A stretch of 64,000 nucleotides of DNA from Christiangramia salexigens (lineage in GTDB: Bacteria > Bacteroidota > Bacteroidia > Flavobacteriales > Flavobacteriaceae): the NCBI RefSeq assembly GCF_001889005.1, contig NZ_CP018153.1:2266501-2330500 (forward strand), written 5' to 3'. Numbering within the stretch: the first letter of the stretch is position 1; each line of letters opens with the position of its first letter. Below are positions 25,945 through 34,719 of the stretch, piece after piece. The position numbers were made by a program, and so were the translations under genes. Below the pieces are notes generated by a model. The model was not told the origin of the DNA and searched no databases. It saw only the letters and a list, made by a program, of their open reading frames with translations.

Positions 25945-26204
25945 GAAAACTCTGTGCTTCTTAGTTTATAACAGCCGTACATAACGCCTACTGCCATTAA
26001 AATATAAACATAGTCATCTATAGGTAGACATAAACCCGGTGGAGGTGGTGTACCTGTACCTCCAGAACCATCGTCGCATGGCGGGCCTTCGTGACTTTTA
26101 ACCGTATCACCAAGTTTAGGTTCAGGTAGATCCTGAGCTTGTGAAGCCAGGCTTACACCTAAAACCATTATTACTACGCTTAATATATATCTAAGCTTTC
26201 CCAT
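25941..26204 (-). CDS. small exported protein with PID-CTERM-type sorting tail
   Basis: An 87-residue protein with an N-terminal signal peptide (cleavage likely after SQA, residue 23) and a short acidic, Gly/Pro-rich middle with one Cys. The tripartite C-terminus is TPPPPGLCLPIDD (residues 52-64), a hydrophobic helix (about 65-79), and a terminal KLRSTEFS. The PID tripeptide directly before the helix and the KLR after it fit the PID-CTERM sorting-signal description known from Bacteroidota. Almost nothing remains after processing, so it may be a minimal surface peptide or a degenerate one. Function unknown. Confidence 0.75.
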   Translation of the reverse strand: MGKLRYILSVVIMVLGVSLASQAQDLPEPKLGDTVKSHEGPPCDDGSGGTGTPPPPGLCLPIDDYVYILMAVGVMYGCYKLRSTEFS

Positions 26205-26530
26205 TCCAATTCAGATGACCTTGTCATCAAGGTAACAAGATCACTTATCTTTAAGCTAATTTTTGTTTACGAAAGTAAGAAATTTCACCAACCAATTATT
26301 TTCAATCTTATAAATCCTACTTTATAACTACGAAAAAAAAACTTTGTTGGTTTTAATCTGTTAACAGATTCGGAATAATCACAAGATTCCTAAAACAATT
26401 TTTTAATACTCAAAGTTATCGAAATTGAGGATTCAAAACACAAATGTTGCTTAATTAATTATTTATCAGTTAAATATAAATTTACGGCAGATTTTAGCAA
26501 ATTAAAAAAGTTTAAATTTCTATAAAAATA
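26205..26530. other. Gene-free AT-rich stretch
   Basis: No supported gene. A small hairpin (ACCTTG-TCAT-CAAGGT, 26218-26233) lies 14 bases upstream of the PID-CTERM start, in its likely 5' leader. The rest is AT-rich with long A and T runs and no recognisable RNA. Confidence 0.5.
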
Positions 26531-26562
26531 AAAAGGCCGTTCAAAAGATGAACGGCCTTTTT
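26531..26562 (-). terminator. Terminator after tRNA-Met
   Basis: AAAGGCCGTTCA and TGAACGGCCTTT form a 12-bp stem with a 5-base loop. T runs follow on the minus strand, and A/T symmetry could allow bidirectional use. Confidence 0.85.
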
Positions 26563-26566
26563 CCTG

Positions 26567-26640
26567 TGGTCCCACCTGGGCTCGAACCAGGGACCACCTG
26601 ATTATGAGTCAGGTGCTCTAACCAACTGAGCTATGGGACC
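26567..26640 (-). tRNA. tRNA-Met(CAT), elongator type
   Basis: The 74-nt cloverleaf has acceptor GGTCCCA/TGGGACC, anticodon arm CCTGA-CTCATAA-TCAGG with anticodon CAT, T arm CCTGG/CCAGG and discriminator A. The first pair is G-C, so it is not an initiator tRNA. A CAT anticodon could also be tRNA-Ile2 after lysidine modification; I favour Met but cannot exclude it. CCA is not encoded. Confidence 0.9.
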
Positions 26641-26709
26641 AGATACTTATTCGTATCGCGAGCGCAAATTTAGATAATTGCATCTTATGCACCAAACAAA
26701 TTATTTCAA

Positions 26710-27108
26710 TTATTTATCCTGACACAGTTCTATTAATACTCCATTAGCATCTTTTGGATGCATAAAGGCGACAAGCTTATTATCTGCACCTGTCTTGGGC
26801 TGATCATTTAGCAACCTAAAACCCTCATCTTTAAGACGTTCAATTTCTGCTTGAATATCATCCACATAAAAAGCCATATGATGTATACCTTCTCCCCGTT
26901 TCTCAATAAATTTTGCAATTGGACTATCGGGATTGGTAGCAGCGAGCAATTCTATCTTGCTTTCTCCTACTTTGAAGAATGAGGTAGATACTCCTTCACT
27001 CTCCACAGTTTCGGTTTTATAATGCTCAGCCCCCATAACTGCATTGTAGGTTTTATTAGCCGCTTCAAGATCTTTCACTGCAATTCCTATATGTTCTATC
27101 CTTTTCAT
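26710..27108 (-). CDS. mce: methylmalonyl-CoA epimerase
   Basis: A 132-residue enzyme of the vicinal-oxygen-chelate fold interconverting (R)- and (S)-methylmalonyl-CoA in propionate and succinyl-CoA metabolism. The metal ligands appear in IEHIGIAV (His), GEGIHHMAFYV (His) and GVLIELCQ (Glu). KIELLAATNPDSPIAKF is typical of this subfamily. Methylmalonyl-CoA mutase is not in the window. It is probably a single gene, divergent from rbfA. Confidence 0.93.
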   Translation of the reverse strand: MKRIEHIGIAVKDLEAANKTYNAVMGAEHYKTETVESEGVSTSFFKVGESKIELLAATNPDSPIAKFIEKRGEGIHHMAFYVDDIQAEIERLKDEGFRLLNDQPKTGADNKLVAFMHPKDANGVLIELCQDK

Positions 27109-27238
27109 AAACTCTATTAATAATTAAATTTATTCCTGATAATCACCCTTAAGCAAGGCGTATATTTTACAAATATCAGGATTTTAAGCATTTCAATTCA
27201 AATACGATTGGAATTCCTGAAATCACAGTTAAAAATTT

Positions 27239-27246
27239 TACTTTTG
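27239..27246 (+). promoter_or_regulatory. -7 box (TACTTTTG) placed for a leaderless rbfA mRNA
   Basis: An exact TANNTTTG ends only four bases before the ATG at 27251. Since transcription in Bacteroidota starts a few bases after this box, the mRNA would begin at or next to the start codon. Confidence 0.6.
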
Positions 27247-27250
27247 TAGC

Positions 27251-27643
27251 ATGGAAACAAACAGACAAAAAAAGATAGGTGGATTATTGCAGAAGGACCT
27301 TGCCGATATTTTACAGAACTCTCTGAGAAAAAGCGGAAGAACAGGGATTTTGATTTCGGTTTCCAAGGTAAGGGTCACAACCGATCTTTCCATCGCTAAG
27401 GCTTATGTAAGTATTTTCCCTTCTAAACATCAGGATGAAGTTATAGAAGAGATCAACGAAAATAAGTCTCAGATAAAACATGAGGTTGCTCAGCGTACCA
27501 AGCATCAATTGCGTAAAATGCCAGATCTTAATTTCTATATAGACGATTCACTGGAATATATAGACGGGATCGAGAAATCTATTAAAGGAAAAGAAGATCC
27601 AATCTCTAACCCTGATCTTCTGGACAAGAGGAAAAAGTCATAA
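27251..27643 (+). CDS. rbfA: 30S ribosome-binding factor A
   Basis: A 130-residue KH-like protein that helps 16S rRNA 5'-end maturation and cold adaptation. Recognisable features are RQKKIGGLLQKDLADIL at the N-terminus, VSKVRVTTDLSIAKAYVSIFP with the family V-T-D-L pattern, and a LRKMPDLNFYIDDSL strand. The length is typical. The promoter box lies so close to the ATG that the mRNA may be leaderless. The next gene starts one base after its stop. Confidence 0.94.
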   Translation: METNRQKKIGGLLQKDLADILQNSLRKSGRTGILISVSKVRVTTDLSIAKAYVSIFPSKHQDEVIEEINENKSQIKHEVAQRTKHQLRKMPDLNFYIDDSLEYIDGIEKSIKGKEDPISNPDLLDKRKKS

Positions 27644-27644
27644 T

Positions 27645-28847
27645 TTGAATTTTCCACTCTACATCGCCAGGCGTTATTTGTTCACAAAAAGCAAAAGCAA
27701 TGCGATCAATATCATAACGATAATCGCGGCGATAGGAGTATTTGCAGGGGCATTCTCTTTATTCATAGTACTTAGTGGATTCTCTGGCCTAAGGGATTTC
27801 AGCCTTTCCTTTTCGAATGAATTCGATCCAGATCTAAAAGCTTTTCCAAAACAGGGGAAAATTCTGAACATTTCTGAAGAACAGGTCAATAAGCTTGACC
27901 AGATCAAAGGAATTCAGAATTACAGCAAGATCATAGAGGAGCGGGTTTTTCTGGATTATAAATCTAAAAATCATACTGCCTTCATTAAGGGCGTGGATGA
28001 AAATTACCAACGTGTAAATAATATAGACAGTGCCGTAGTATTCGGAACCTGGTTAACCAAAAGTGAACCTCAGGTAGTTCTGGGCAATGGTATTTCAAGA
28101 TTACTGGATGTTGGGCTGTATAATTATCAAAATCTTTTAAAGATCATGGTGCCTAAGCCCGGTAAAGGGCAGATCACTATGACTAACCTTCAAAGTGCCT
28201 TTAGCACGCGCCAGGTGATCGTAAGCGGGATTTATAGCGTGAATGAAGAACTGGACGATAAATATATTTTTTCTAACATAGGCTTTGCGAGAGACCTTTT
28301 AAGTTTAAAAGACACGGAGTATTCGGCGATAGAATTCAAACTGAAACCGGAAGCTTCAGCCGAGGAAATTTCAGAAGAGATCAGATCTATTTTTGGAACA
28401 GAGGTCTCTATAAAAACTCGTGCAGAACTGAACGATGCATTGAACAAGATGCTGAATTCAGAAAATCTTTTTGTTTATCTTATTTTCACACTGGTACTTA
28501 CCATTGCCTTGTTCAATGTAGTCGGCTCTATTATAGTTATGATACTGGATAAGAGAGAAAATATTAAAACGCTCTATAATCTGGGCGCCACCCCAAATCA
28601 GATAAAAAATATATTCTTTCTGCAGGGCATGTTGATGACCTGCCTGGGAGGATTAATTGGATTAATTGTGGCAATTGTGCTGATCGTACTTCAGATGAAC
28701 TTTAATCTGGTCATGATCACGCCTAATCTGCCTTACCCGGTACAGATGAAATTTCAGAACATAGTCATCGTACTGGTAACGATCTTCACTTTAGGATTTA
28801 TCGCCTCTTATATTGCTGCGGGCAGAAGTAAAAAAGCTCTTGCTTAG
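27645..28847 (+). CDS. FtsX-like permease, LolC/LolE type
   Basis: A 400-residue inner-membrane protein with one N-terminal helix (NAINIITIIAAIGVFAGAFS), a periplasmic domain of about 220 residues, and three C-terminal helices. This is the MacB/FtsX permease layout. LYIARRYLFTKSKSNAINIIT is the usual start of lipoprotein-releasing permeases of Bacteroidota. It would extract outer-membrane lipoproteins with an ATPase (LolD) and a partner. No LolD is adjacent. The start is TTG at 27645; no ATG is available. It is co-transcribed with rbfA. Confidence 0.85.
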   Translation: MNFPLYIARRYLFTKSKSNAINIITIIAAIGVFAGAFSLFIVLSGFSGLRDFSLSFSNEFDPDLKAFPKQGKILNISEEQVNKLDQIKGIQNYSKIIEERVFLDYKSKNHTAFIKGVDENYQRVNNIDSAVVFGTWLTKSEPQVVLGNGISRLLDVGLYNYQNLLKIMVPKPGKGQITMTNLQSAFSTRQVIVSGIYSVNEELDDKYIFSNIGFARDLLSLKDTEYSAIEFKLKPEASAEEISEEIRSIFGTEVSIKTRAELNDALNKMLNSENLFVYLIFTLVLTIALFNVVGSIIVMILDKRENIKTLYNLGATPNQIKNIFFLQGMLMTCLGGLIGLIVAIVLIVLQMNFNLVMITPNLPYPVQMKFQNIVIVLVTIFTLGFIASYIAAGRSKKALA

Positions 28848-29836
28848 GCAAATTCGTAACCTGCAAATTCTTTTTCAACCTCATCAAAAGCATCAAAAAC
28901 ATCCGTTGCATCGTCACTGGTCACCATCTTCATTCGGTATTCTTTAAAATGAGGAATGCCTTTAAAATAGTTGGTATAATGGCGGCGCGTTTCAAATACG
29001 CCTAATTTCTCACCTTTCCAGTCTATCGCCATTTGAAGATGTCTTCTTGCAGCCTCCACTCTTTCTTCCAGAGTTGGTGGCGCCATATGTTTCCCGGTCT
29101 CGAAAAAATGCTTTACTTCTCTAAAAAACCATGGATAACCAATGCTTGCACGGCCTATCATCGCACCGTCAAGCCCGTATTTATCACGCATTTCCATCGC
29201 CCGTTCCGGAGAGTCAACATCACCGTTCCCAAAAACTGGAATATGCATTCTGGGATTATTTTTCACCTCAGCAATCGGTGCCCAGTCTGCTTCTCCTTTA
29301 TACATTTGAGCTCTGGTTCTGCCATGTACAGAGATAGCCTGGCAACCTACATCCTGAAGCCTTTCCGCTACCTCCAGGATCTTGATAGAATCGTGATCCC
29401 AGCCTAAACGGGTTTTAACGGTTACCGGAAGTTTAGTATGTTTCACCATGGCTTCGGTAAGAGAAACCATAAGATCTATATCTTTCAGGATCCCTGCACC
29501 GGCTCCTTTTGAAACCACTTTTTTAACCGGACAACCAAAATTAATATCTATGATATCCGGTCCGGATTTTTCAACGATCTCAACAGATTGAAGCATGGAT
29601 TCAAGATTTGCTCCAAAGATCTGTATCCCAACGGGACGCTCCTTTTCGTATATATCCAATTTCATCGTGCTTTTCGCTGCATCGCGAATAAGCCCTTCAG
29701 ACGAGATAAACTCGGTATATACAACATCGGCACCCTGTTCCTTGCAAAGCGCACGGAAAGGTGGATCACTAACATCTTCCATCGGTGCTAAAAGCAACGG
29801 GAAGTCCCCTACATCTATATTTCCAATTTTTGCCAC
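28844..29836 (-). CDS. dusB: tRNA-dihydrouridine synthase (DusB type)
   Basis: A 330-residue FMN enzyme reducing uridines in the tRNA D-loop. The TIM barrel begins with LLAPMEDVSDPPFR. The catalytic Cys is in DINFGCPVKKVVSKGAGAG, FMN phosphate binding is in VKTRLGWD and SVHGRTR, and GNGDV and MIGRASIG follow. The length and the VKKVVSKGAGAG segment fit DusB. A -7 box stands 21 bases upstream of the start. The last four bases overlap the permease gene. Confidence 0.94.
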   Translation of the reverse strand: MAKIGNIDVGDFPLLLAPMEDVSDPPFRALCKEQGADVVYTEFISSEGLIRDAAKSTMKLDIYEKERPVGIQIFGANLESMLQSVEIVEKSGPDIIDINFGCPVKKVVSKGAGAGILKDIDLMVSLTEAMVKHTKLPVTVKTRLGWDHDSIKILEVAERLQDVGCQAISVHGRTRAQMYKGEADWAPIAEVKNNPRMHIPVFGNGDVDSPERAMEMRDKYGLDGAMIGRASIGYPWFFREVKHFFETGKHMAPPTLEERVEAARRHLQMAIDWKGEKLGVFETRRHYTNYFKGIPHFKEYRMKMVTSDDATDVFDAFDEVEKEFAGYEFA

Positions 29837-29857
29837 AACCTAATTGTTTTCAGGTTG

Positions 29858-29865
29858 CAAAATTA
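29858..29865 (-). promoter_or_regulatory. -7 box (TAATTTTG) for dusB
   Basis: An exact TANNTTTG on the minus strand, 21 bases before the ATG at 29836. Confidence 0.5.
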
Positions 29866-29910
29866 AGAAATTAGATCGAAGAAAAAATTAAATGATTTAA
29901 AAGCAGGTTT

Positions 29911-32310
29911 TTATAATCTCTCGCGCTCCTCGGCTTCAATACTCCTTTTATTATCTTTTAACCTGAAGTTTCCAAAATTATATTTGAAGCCTACCTGAAT
30001 ATTCCGGTTCTCCTGGAAGGAATAAAAGCTATTGCTCTGGTTTAGATAGCTCGAGGTTAATCTGGTATTCGTAGAATTGAAAATATCATTGATATTTAGA
30101 GTAAGTTCTGCCCTGTTATCCCAAAGAACTTTCCTGAATCCAACAGATACGGTTGTCATAGGTTCAAGTTCGTAAGAGCCCGAAAGGTAATCTGTCACAT
30201 GCTGTACAAAAAGAGTCCCTTCAAAAGTACCGTCTTTAGATAAGCTGAAGATATTATAGAGGTACGCCTGCAGTCCGTCAACTTCACGGGTCACTTCATC
30301 ATTTCCGCTTTCTATGGCAAGAAAAGTGTTTTCCTGATGGAATAAAGATGTAAAAGCCTGTACATACCAAAAGCCGGTTAATGAACGCGCATGGAACATA
30401 TCAAGACCATAACCTTTGCTTTCCTTGAGGTTTGTACTGATGTTTCGAATGGTTAAATTCTGGTTATCCTGAAACACCAAGGTTTCAGGGGATTGACCGT
30501 AATCTTTATAATAAAAATCGAAGAAATAGGAATTTTTCAGCGTATAATTCAGATTATAATTATTGCTGATGGAAGCCATCAGATCGGGATTCCCGGCATT
30601 GAAATTGGTTTCGTTCAGGAAGTATCTAAATGGATTCAGGCTTTCATATCTTGGCCTGTTTATCCTTCTGCTATAATCTAGTGTAAAACTATGGCTTTCT
30701 GAAGCATTGTATTGCAAATATGCCGTTGGGAATAATTCAAAATAATCCCTTTCATTGATCTCATTGAGGCTCAAGGATTCCCCTAGTCTTTCAGTGAATT
30801 CACCTCTTAAACCCACTTTGGCGCTCCATTTATCCCAGTCTTGAGAAATGCTGGTATATAGTGCATAGATTTTCTCATCATAAAGAAAATGGTCTGATAA
30901 AGCCGAATAAAGCTCTTCCAACTCCCCTGCGTTGGTGTAATCTATCTTGCTTTCCGAATCTATATCTGAAAACTTTGCTCCCACCTCAAATCGTGATTTA
31001 CCTAGGATTCCGGTATAGTCTATCTGTGAAGTAAATATGTCTATATCTTGCCTGGCATCGGTATCAAACTCTATAGAATTTTGAAGTTCTCCCGCTTGAG
31101 ACAGGTATCGTGAAAAAACATTTTGTATCCTGTCCTGTTCAAATCTCGTATAATGAGCATTAAGGGATAATTCCCCATTATTTTTAAAAGTCGTTTTATA
31201 CCCAAGGTTAAGGGCGATATTGTTTTGATCTGTTGATACTCCGGAGTCTGTAACCAGTGTGGAATCAAGCTGAGAAATGGAATTATAGATACTGGTATTT
31301 ACATCATTATCAAATTTTCGGTTCGGAGAAAAATTAGCATTTACGGTAAAATTCAAAGCACTTTTCGAACTTAATTGATAATCCAAAATCGCATTAGCAT
31401 TATGGGCTTGCGAAGTAGTCTCTCTTGTAAAGTCGGTTTCCCATCTGGAAAACAGCTCATCATTTCTTATGAAATTAATATAACTATCGTCGTTTTTATA
31501 ATCTTTCTTAGGACTAAAACTGTAATTCGCAAATACATTCAATTTATCCCCCTGAAAGTAATGGCTTGTCCCTAAATTAAATTTCGGGTAAATGGCCTGG
31601 GTGTATGAACCTTCCATACTCCCTTTATATCCTGCAGATATAGATCTTGAAGTCTGGATATTCAATACCGCTCCACCTTCCGCATCATATTTAGCAGGCG
31701 GGTTGGTGATGATCTCTATGGATTTTATATTTTCGGCTGAATAGCTTTCCAGTAAGGTCTTAAGTTCTGAAGATGACAAATGCACCTTTCTATCATTGAT
31801 ATAGATCTGTACTGAAGAATTCCTTACCTGTAATTGCCCCTGATTATTGATCACACCCGGGGCTTTCTTTAAAATGTCCCAGGTATTTCCTGTAGAAAGT
31901 GTGGAATTCTCTACATCAAAAACGATACGGTCTACCTGTCTGGTAATTTTAGGTTTCCTTGCATTTACCGTGATCTCATCCAAAGCATCGGAAGCTTCTT
32001 TAAGAATGAGAGGCTTTAATTCAGTATTACCTTTAATTTTAATTTTTTTCAATTCATCCTTATAACCCACAAAGGAGATCCTTAGCAGATAGCTGGTATC
32101 ACTAATATTTTTGATCTCAAAGCTACCATCAGGTTCTGTGACCGTTCCCTTATAAACACTTGTGGAATCCTTGGAATTGAGAAGTATTACATTGGCAAAA
32201 GCCACTGGTTCATTCTGTTCATCTTTTACGCTTCCCTTTAATTCGTTCTGAGAATAAGTAATACTACAGAGTAGCATTAAGACTATGGGGGCGAGCAGTC
32301 GTAACCTCAT
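29911..32310 (-). CDS. TonB-dependent-receptor-like outer-membrane beta-barrel protein
   Basis: A 799-residue exported protein with a signal peptide of about 20 residues (ending ITYSQ). Residues about 24-105 form a carboxypeptidase-regulatory-like domain (GSVKDEQNEPVAFANVILL). Then come a plug-like part with LSTGNTWDILKKAPGVINNQG and IEIITNPPAKYDAEG, and a long alternating-strand barrel to the end. The arrangement matches the outer-membrane beta-barrel family of Bacteroidota, related to SusC-like receptors but with no SusD partner. The ligand is unknown. It lies 145 bases behind the peptidoglycan salvage operon and has its own complete promoter. Confidence 0.88.
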   Translation of the reverse strand: MRLRLLAPIVLMLLCSITYSQNELKGSVKDEQNEPVAFANVILLNSKDSTSVYKGTVTEPDGSFEIKNISDTSYLLRISFVGYKDELKKIKIKGNTELKPLILKEASDALDEITVNARKPKITRQVDRIVFDVENSTLSTGNTWDILKKAPGVINNQGQLQVRNSSVQIYINDRKVHLSSSELKTLLESYSAENIKSIEIITNPPAKYDAEGGAVLNIQTSRSISAGYKGSMEGSYTQAIYPKFNLGTSHYFQGDKLNVFANYSFSPKKDYKNDDSYINFIRNDELFSRWETDFTRETTSQAHNANAILDYQLSSKSALNFTVNANFSPNRKFDNDVNTSIYNSISQLDSTLVTDSGVSTDQNNIALNLGYKTTFKNNGELSLNAHYTRFEQDRIQNVFSRYLSQAGELQNSIEFDTDARQDIDIFTSQIDYTGILGKSRFEVGAKFSDIDSESKIDYTNAGELEELYSALSDHFLYDEKIYALYTSISQDWDKWSAKVGLRGEFTERLGESLSLNEINERDYFELFPTAYLQYNASESHSFTLDYSRRINRPRYESLNPFRYFLNETNFNAGNPDLMASISNNYNLNYTLKNSYFFDFYYKDYGQSPETLVFQDNQNLTIRNISTNLKESKGYGLDMFHARSLTGFWYVQAFTSLFHQENTFLAIESGNDEVTREVDGLQAYLYNIFSLSKDGTFEGTLFVQHVTDYLSGSYELEPMTTVSVGFRKVLWDNRAELTLNINDIFNSTNTRLTSSYLNQSNSFYSFQENRNIQVGFKYNFGNFRLKDNKRSIEAEERERL

Positions 32311-32342
32311 GAAATGATTTATGATAATTTAAAAAAGCTGAA

Positions 32343-32372
32343 CAAATATAGAATTAATGGGTTTTTAAGCAA
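32343..32372 (-). promoter_or_regulatory. Complete Bacteroidota promoter (TTG-N19-TATATTTG) for the receptor gene
   Basis: Minus-strand TTG at 32370-32372, a 19-base spacer, and TATATTTG at 32343-32350. Both elements and the spacing fit the primary sigma factor consensus of Bacteroidota. The start codon is 32 bases downstream. Confidence 0.75.
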
Positions 32373-32455
32373 GTTTTTTATGCTCTTATCTTTTTGATAT
32401 TAAAAAAGTTAAGTAAAATTCAATTAATTAAACGTTTTACTAAGCATCCTACGAT

Positions 32456-33676
32456 TTATAAAGAATCGGTTTGCTGTGCAAAATAGAGATCCTGATCCTT
32501 TAAATAAGCAAGCCCGCTACTCTTCTCTCCCAGATATCTCTTGGTTCTTAAATACCTTGATTTGTTGAATTCGTCAAAGTTTTCTGCTGCTTTGTCCATA
32601 CTGCTTATATGCACATCTCCAGAAGAGTGAATGAACTCATTATTCCCTATCCACATTCCAACATGGACTACCTTTTCTGAAGTCGTATCTGTTGCTGGTC
32701 TGCCAAAGAATAAAAGATCACCTACTTTAAGTTTGTCAAAATCACCTTTTGAATCTACAAGTTTACCTTCTCTAACCTGTTGTGAGGCATCTCGGGGCAC
32801 TACCATCCCGTTCATAAAGAAGATGGTTTTCGTAAAACCACTACAGTCAACTCCTTTTGCTGAAGTACCACCCCATAAATAAGGCAATCCCATCAGCTTT
32901 TCTGAAGTCTCCACAAGTTTTTCTGAGGAACTCTCAATTCCTTTAAGCCATTTAGAATAGATTTCTGCTTCCTCTTTAAGCAAATAGGCTGCTCGCCCAT
33001 CGGGATATCTCACTTTAAAGTAATCCTCTTTTTCAGCCTCGAGTTCCAGAACTGCTCCCGCAACCAAGTCGGTTACAGGCTTGGAGTTATTTTCAGGAGT
33101 TTTATAAGATTGCCCAAAGGTCTTTTTATAGATCACTTTCTCTGAGGTCTTCCAGGCTTTGAATTCTTCTTCATCCATTGTGGTAATTCCTCCATGGTCT
33201 ACCCAGGAAAGGTAACCATCTGGCGTTTGTATATAATACCATTCCTCAGTTCTTTTCCAGATCTGCACCGGTGTTCCAAGTGTTGCCTGAGTAACCAGTT
33301 CTGCTGAATGTTTGCCTTCACCCCTAAGGTTTGCAACCGAAACATCTATGACTCCGTGAATCTTTCCCTCCAGAACTTTTGAAGGCAGGATCTGAATATT
33401 ATCGGTATAACTTATAGCTGCCGAATCGAGTTTAGCCTTTAGTGTCCGGGCGGCCTCTGGCATATTTGTCTCCCCTTTTAGAATATAATTTTCCTTTTTT
33501 TTTTCTAATTCTATGTCCAGTAAGGCAACACGCTTATCTGGAGAAAACTTTTGTTGAACCGAAGTGATCATTTCCTGAATATCTTCTTCCTTTTCATTTT
33601 CGGTTTCCCCGGCACAAGAAACCAGGATCACAGCGATCAAGATCAGATAATATTTGAAGTCAAAACTTATTTTCAT
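32456..33676 (-). CDS. NlpC/P60 peptidase lipoprotein with SH3-like domains (YkfC-like)
   Basis: A 406-residue lipoprotein (ILVSC, Cys21). A helical segment is followed by two SH3-like regions (about residues 125-240, with IQTPDGYLSWVDHGGI and VRYPDGRAAYLL). The C-terminal NlpC/P60 domain has catalytic Cys288 in GVDCSGFTK and the His in VHVGMWIG. Such enzymes cut the gamma-D-Glu-diaminopimelate bond of muropeptides; the layout matches YkfC of Bacillus. It is the last gene of the murQ operon, 12 bases behind the epimerase that would process the released L-Ala-D-Glu. Confidence 0.9.
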   Translation of the reverse strand: MKISFDFKYYLILIAVILVSCAGETENEKEEDIQEMITSVQQKFSPDKRVALLDIELEKKKENYILKGETNMPEAARTLKAKLDSAAISYTDNIQILPSKVLEGKIHGVIDVSVANLRGEGKHSAELVTQATLGTPVQIWKRTEEWYYIQTPDGYLSWVDHGGITTMDEEEFKAWKTSEKVIYKKTFGQSYKTPENNSKPVTDLVAGAVLELEAEKEDYFKVRYPDGRAAYLLKEEAEIYSKWLKGIESSSEKLVETSEKLMGLPYLWGGTSAKGVDCSGFTKTIFFMNGMVVPRDASQQVREGKLVDSKGDFDKLKVGDLLFFGRPATDTTSEKVVHVGMWIGNNEFIHSSGDVHISSMDKAAENFDEFNKSRYLRTKRYLGEKSSGLAYLKDQDLYFAQQTDSL

Positions 33677-33688
33677 TTCTTATTTGTA

Positions 33689-34705
33689 TTAATTCAACAG
33701 TATAGCTCCGGTTCCATTACGCTCCGGAAAATATATTTTATCAGCGAAAACTTTAATTCCGTCTGCAATATCAGATTTTAATAATAAAGCCCCATCCATA
33801 TCCACATAATCCAGCATGGGAGTTAGATGGGCAATGGCAGATATGCCAACACTGGACTCCGTCATACAACCAACCATGGTCTTAAGGCCCAAATCACGGG
33901 CTTTTTTTATCATTCTTAAGGCCGGAGTGAGTCCGCCGCATTTACTTAATTTTATATTCACTCCATGAAAATATTCAGCACAATTTTCGATATCCTGTTC
34001 TAAAATACAGCTTTCATCGGCAATTAAAGGAAGTGCAGACTCCTTATAAAGAATTTTCATTGCCTCAGTATCCTTGGGGTTTAAGGGCTGTTCAATGAAT
34101 TCTACATTAAGATCTTTTAATTCTTCAATATTATACAGAGCATCGTCCAGGCCCCATGAAGCATTGGCATCTACCCGGAAAACAGAATCTGTATGTTTTC
34201 TTAATTCCTGAATGATTCTAACATCCTCTTTTGTTCCCAGTTTGATCTTATAGAGAGGCCATGGAAAAGCTTTCATCTTCTGAACCATACGTTCCACCGA
34301 ATCTATTCCAATCGTATAATTGCTTTTGGGAAGGTTCTTCAGCTCCAGCCCCCATTGCTTATATAAAGGAAGGCCATTCCTTTTTGCGTGAAGATCGTGC
34401 ATCGCAATATCTAATGCGGCCTGAGCAAACAAATTATCCTTAAGATAAGGAAAGGTGGTCTCCCATAATTCTTCAGGATATTTTTGAATATTTTCCCGAA
34501 TAATCTCCTCAATCTGCTGAAGGGAGTATTGCATTTTATCCACACTCACTCCATAATAAGACGTGGCAGCAGCTTCACCATAACCCGTAAATTCCCCATC
34601 ACTTAAACATACGATAAGCGTTGGCTGAAAATTCCGGGAACCATAACTCACGGTAAAAGTTTCCCTGAGTTCTAAATTAAAGCTCCTGTAGTCTATTTTC
34701 ATCAT
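33689..34705 (-). CDS. L-Ala-D/L-Glu epimerase (enolase superfamily)
   Basis: A 338-residue muconate-lactonizing-type member of the enolase superfamily. The catalytic KxK is in YKIKLGT. Metal ligands are in FRVDANASW (Asp), EFIEQPL (Glu) and IADESC (Asp), and the second lysine is in VNIKLSKCGG. This set, plus MVGCMTESSVGISA at the end of the barrel, fits dipeptide epimerases, which convert L-Ala-D-Glu from murein into L-Ala-L-Glu. The NlpC/P60 neighbour supports that substrate. Start at the first of two ATGs (34705 or 34702). Confidence 0.9.
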   Translation of the reverse strand: MMKIDYRSFNLELRETFTVSYGSRNFQPTLIVCLSDGEFTGYGEAAATSYYGVSVDKMQYSLQQIEEIIRENIQKYPEELWETTFPYLKDNLFAQAALDIAMHDLHAKRNGLPLYKQWGLELKNLPKSNYTIGIDSVERMVQKMKAFPWPLYKIKLGTKEDVRIIQELRKHTDSVFRVDANASWGLDDALYNIEELKDLNVEFIEQPLNPKDTEAMKILYKESALPLIADESCILEQDIENCAEYFHGVNIKLSKCGGLTPALRMIKKARDLGLKTMVGCMTESSVGISAIAHLTPMLDYVDMDGALLLKSDIADGIKVFADKIYFPERNGTGAILLN

Positions 34706-34719
34706 TAACAGATTTCTTT

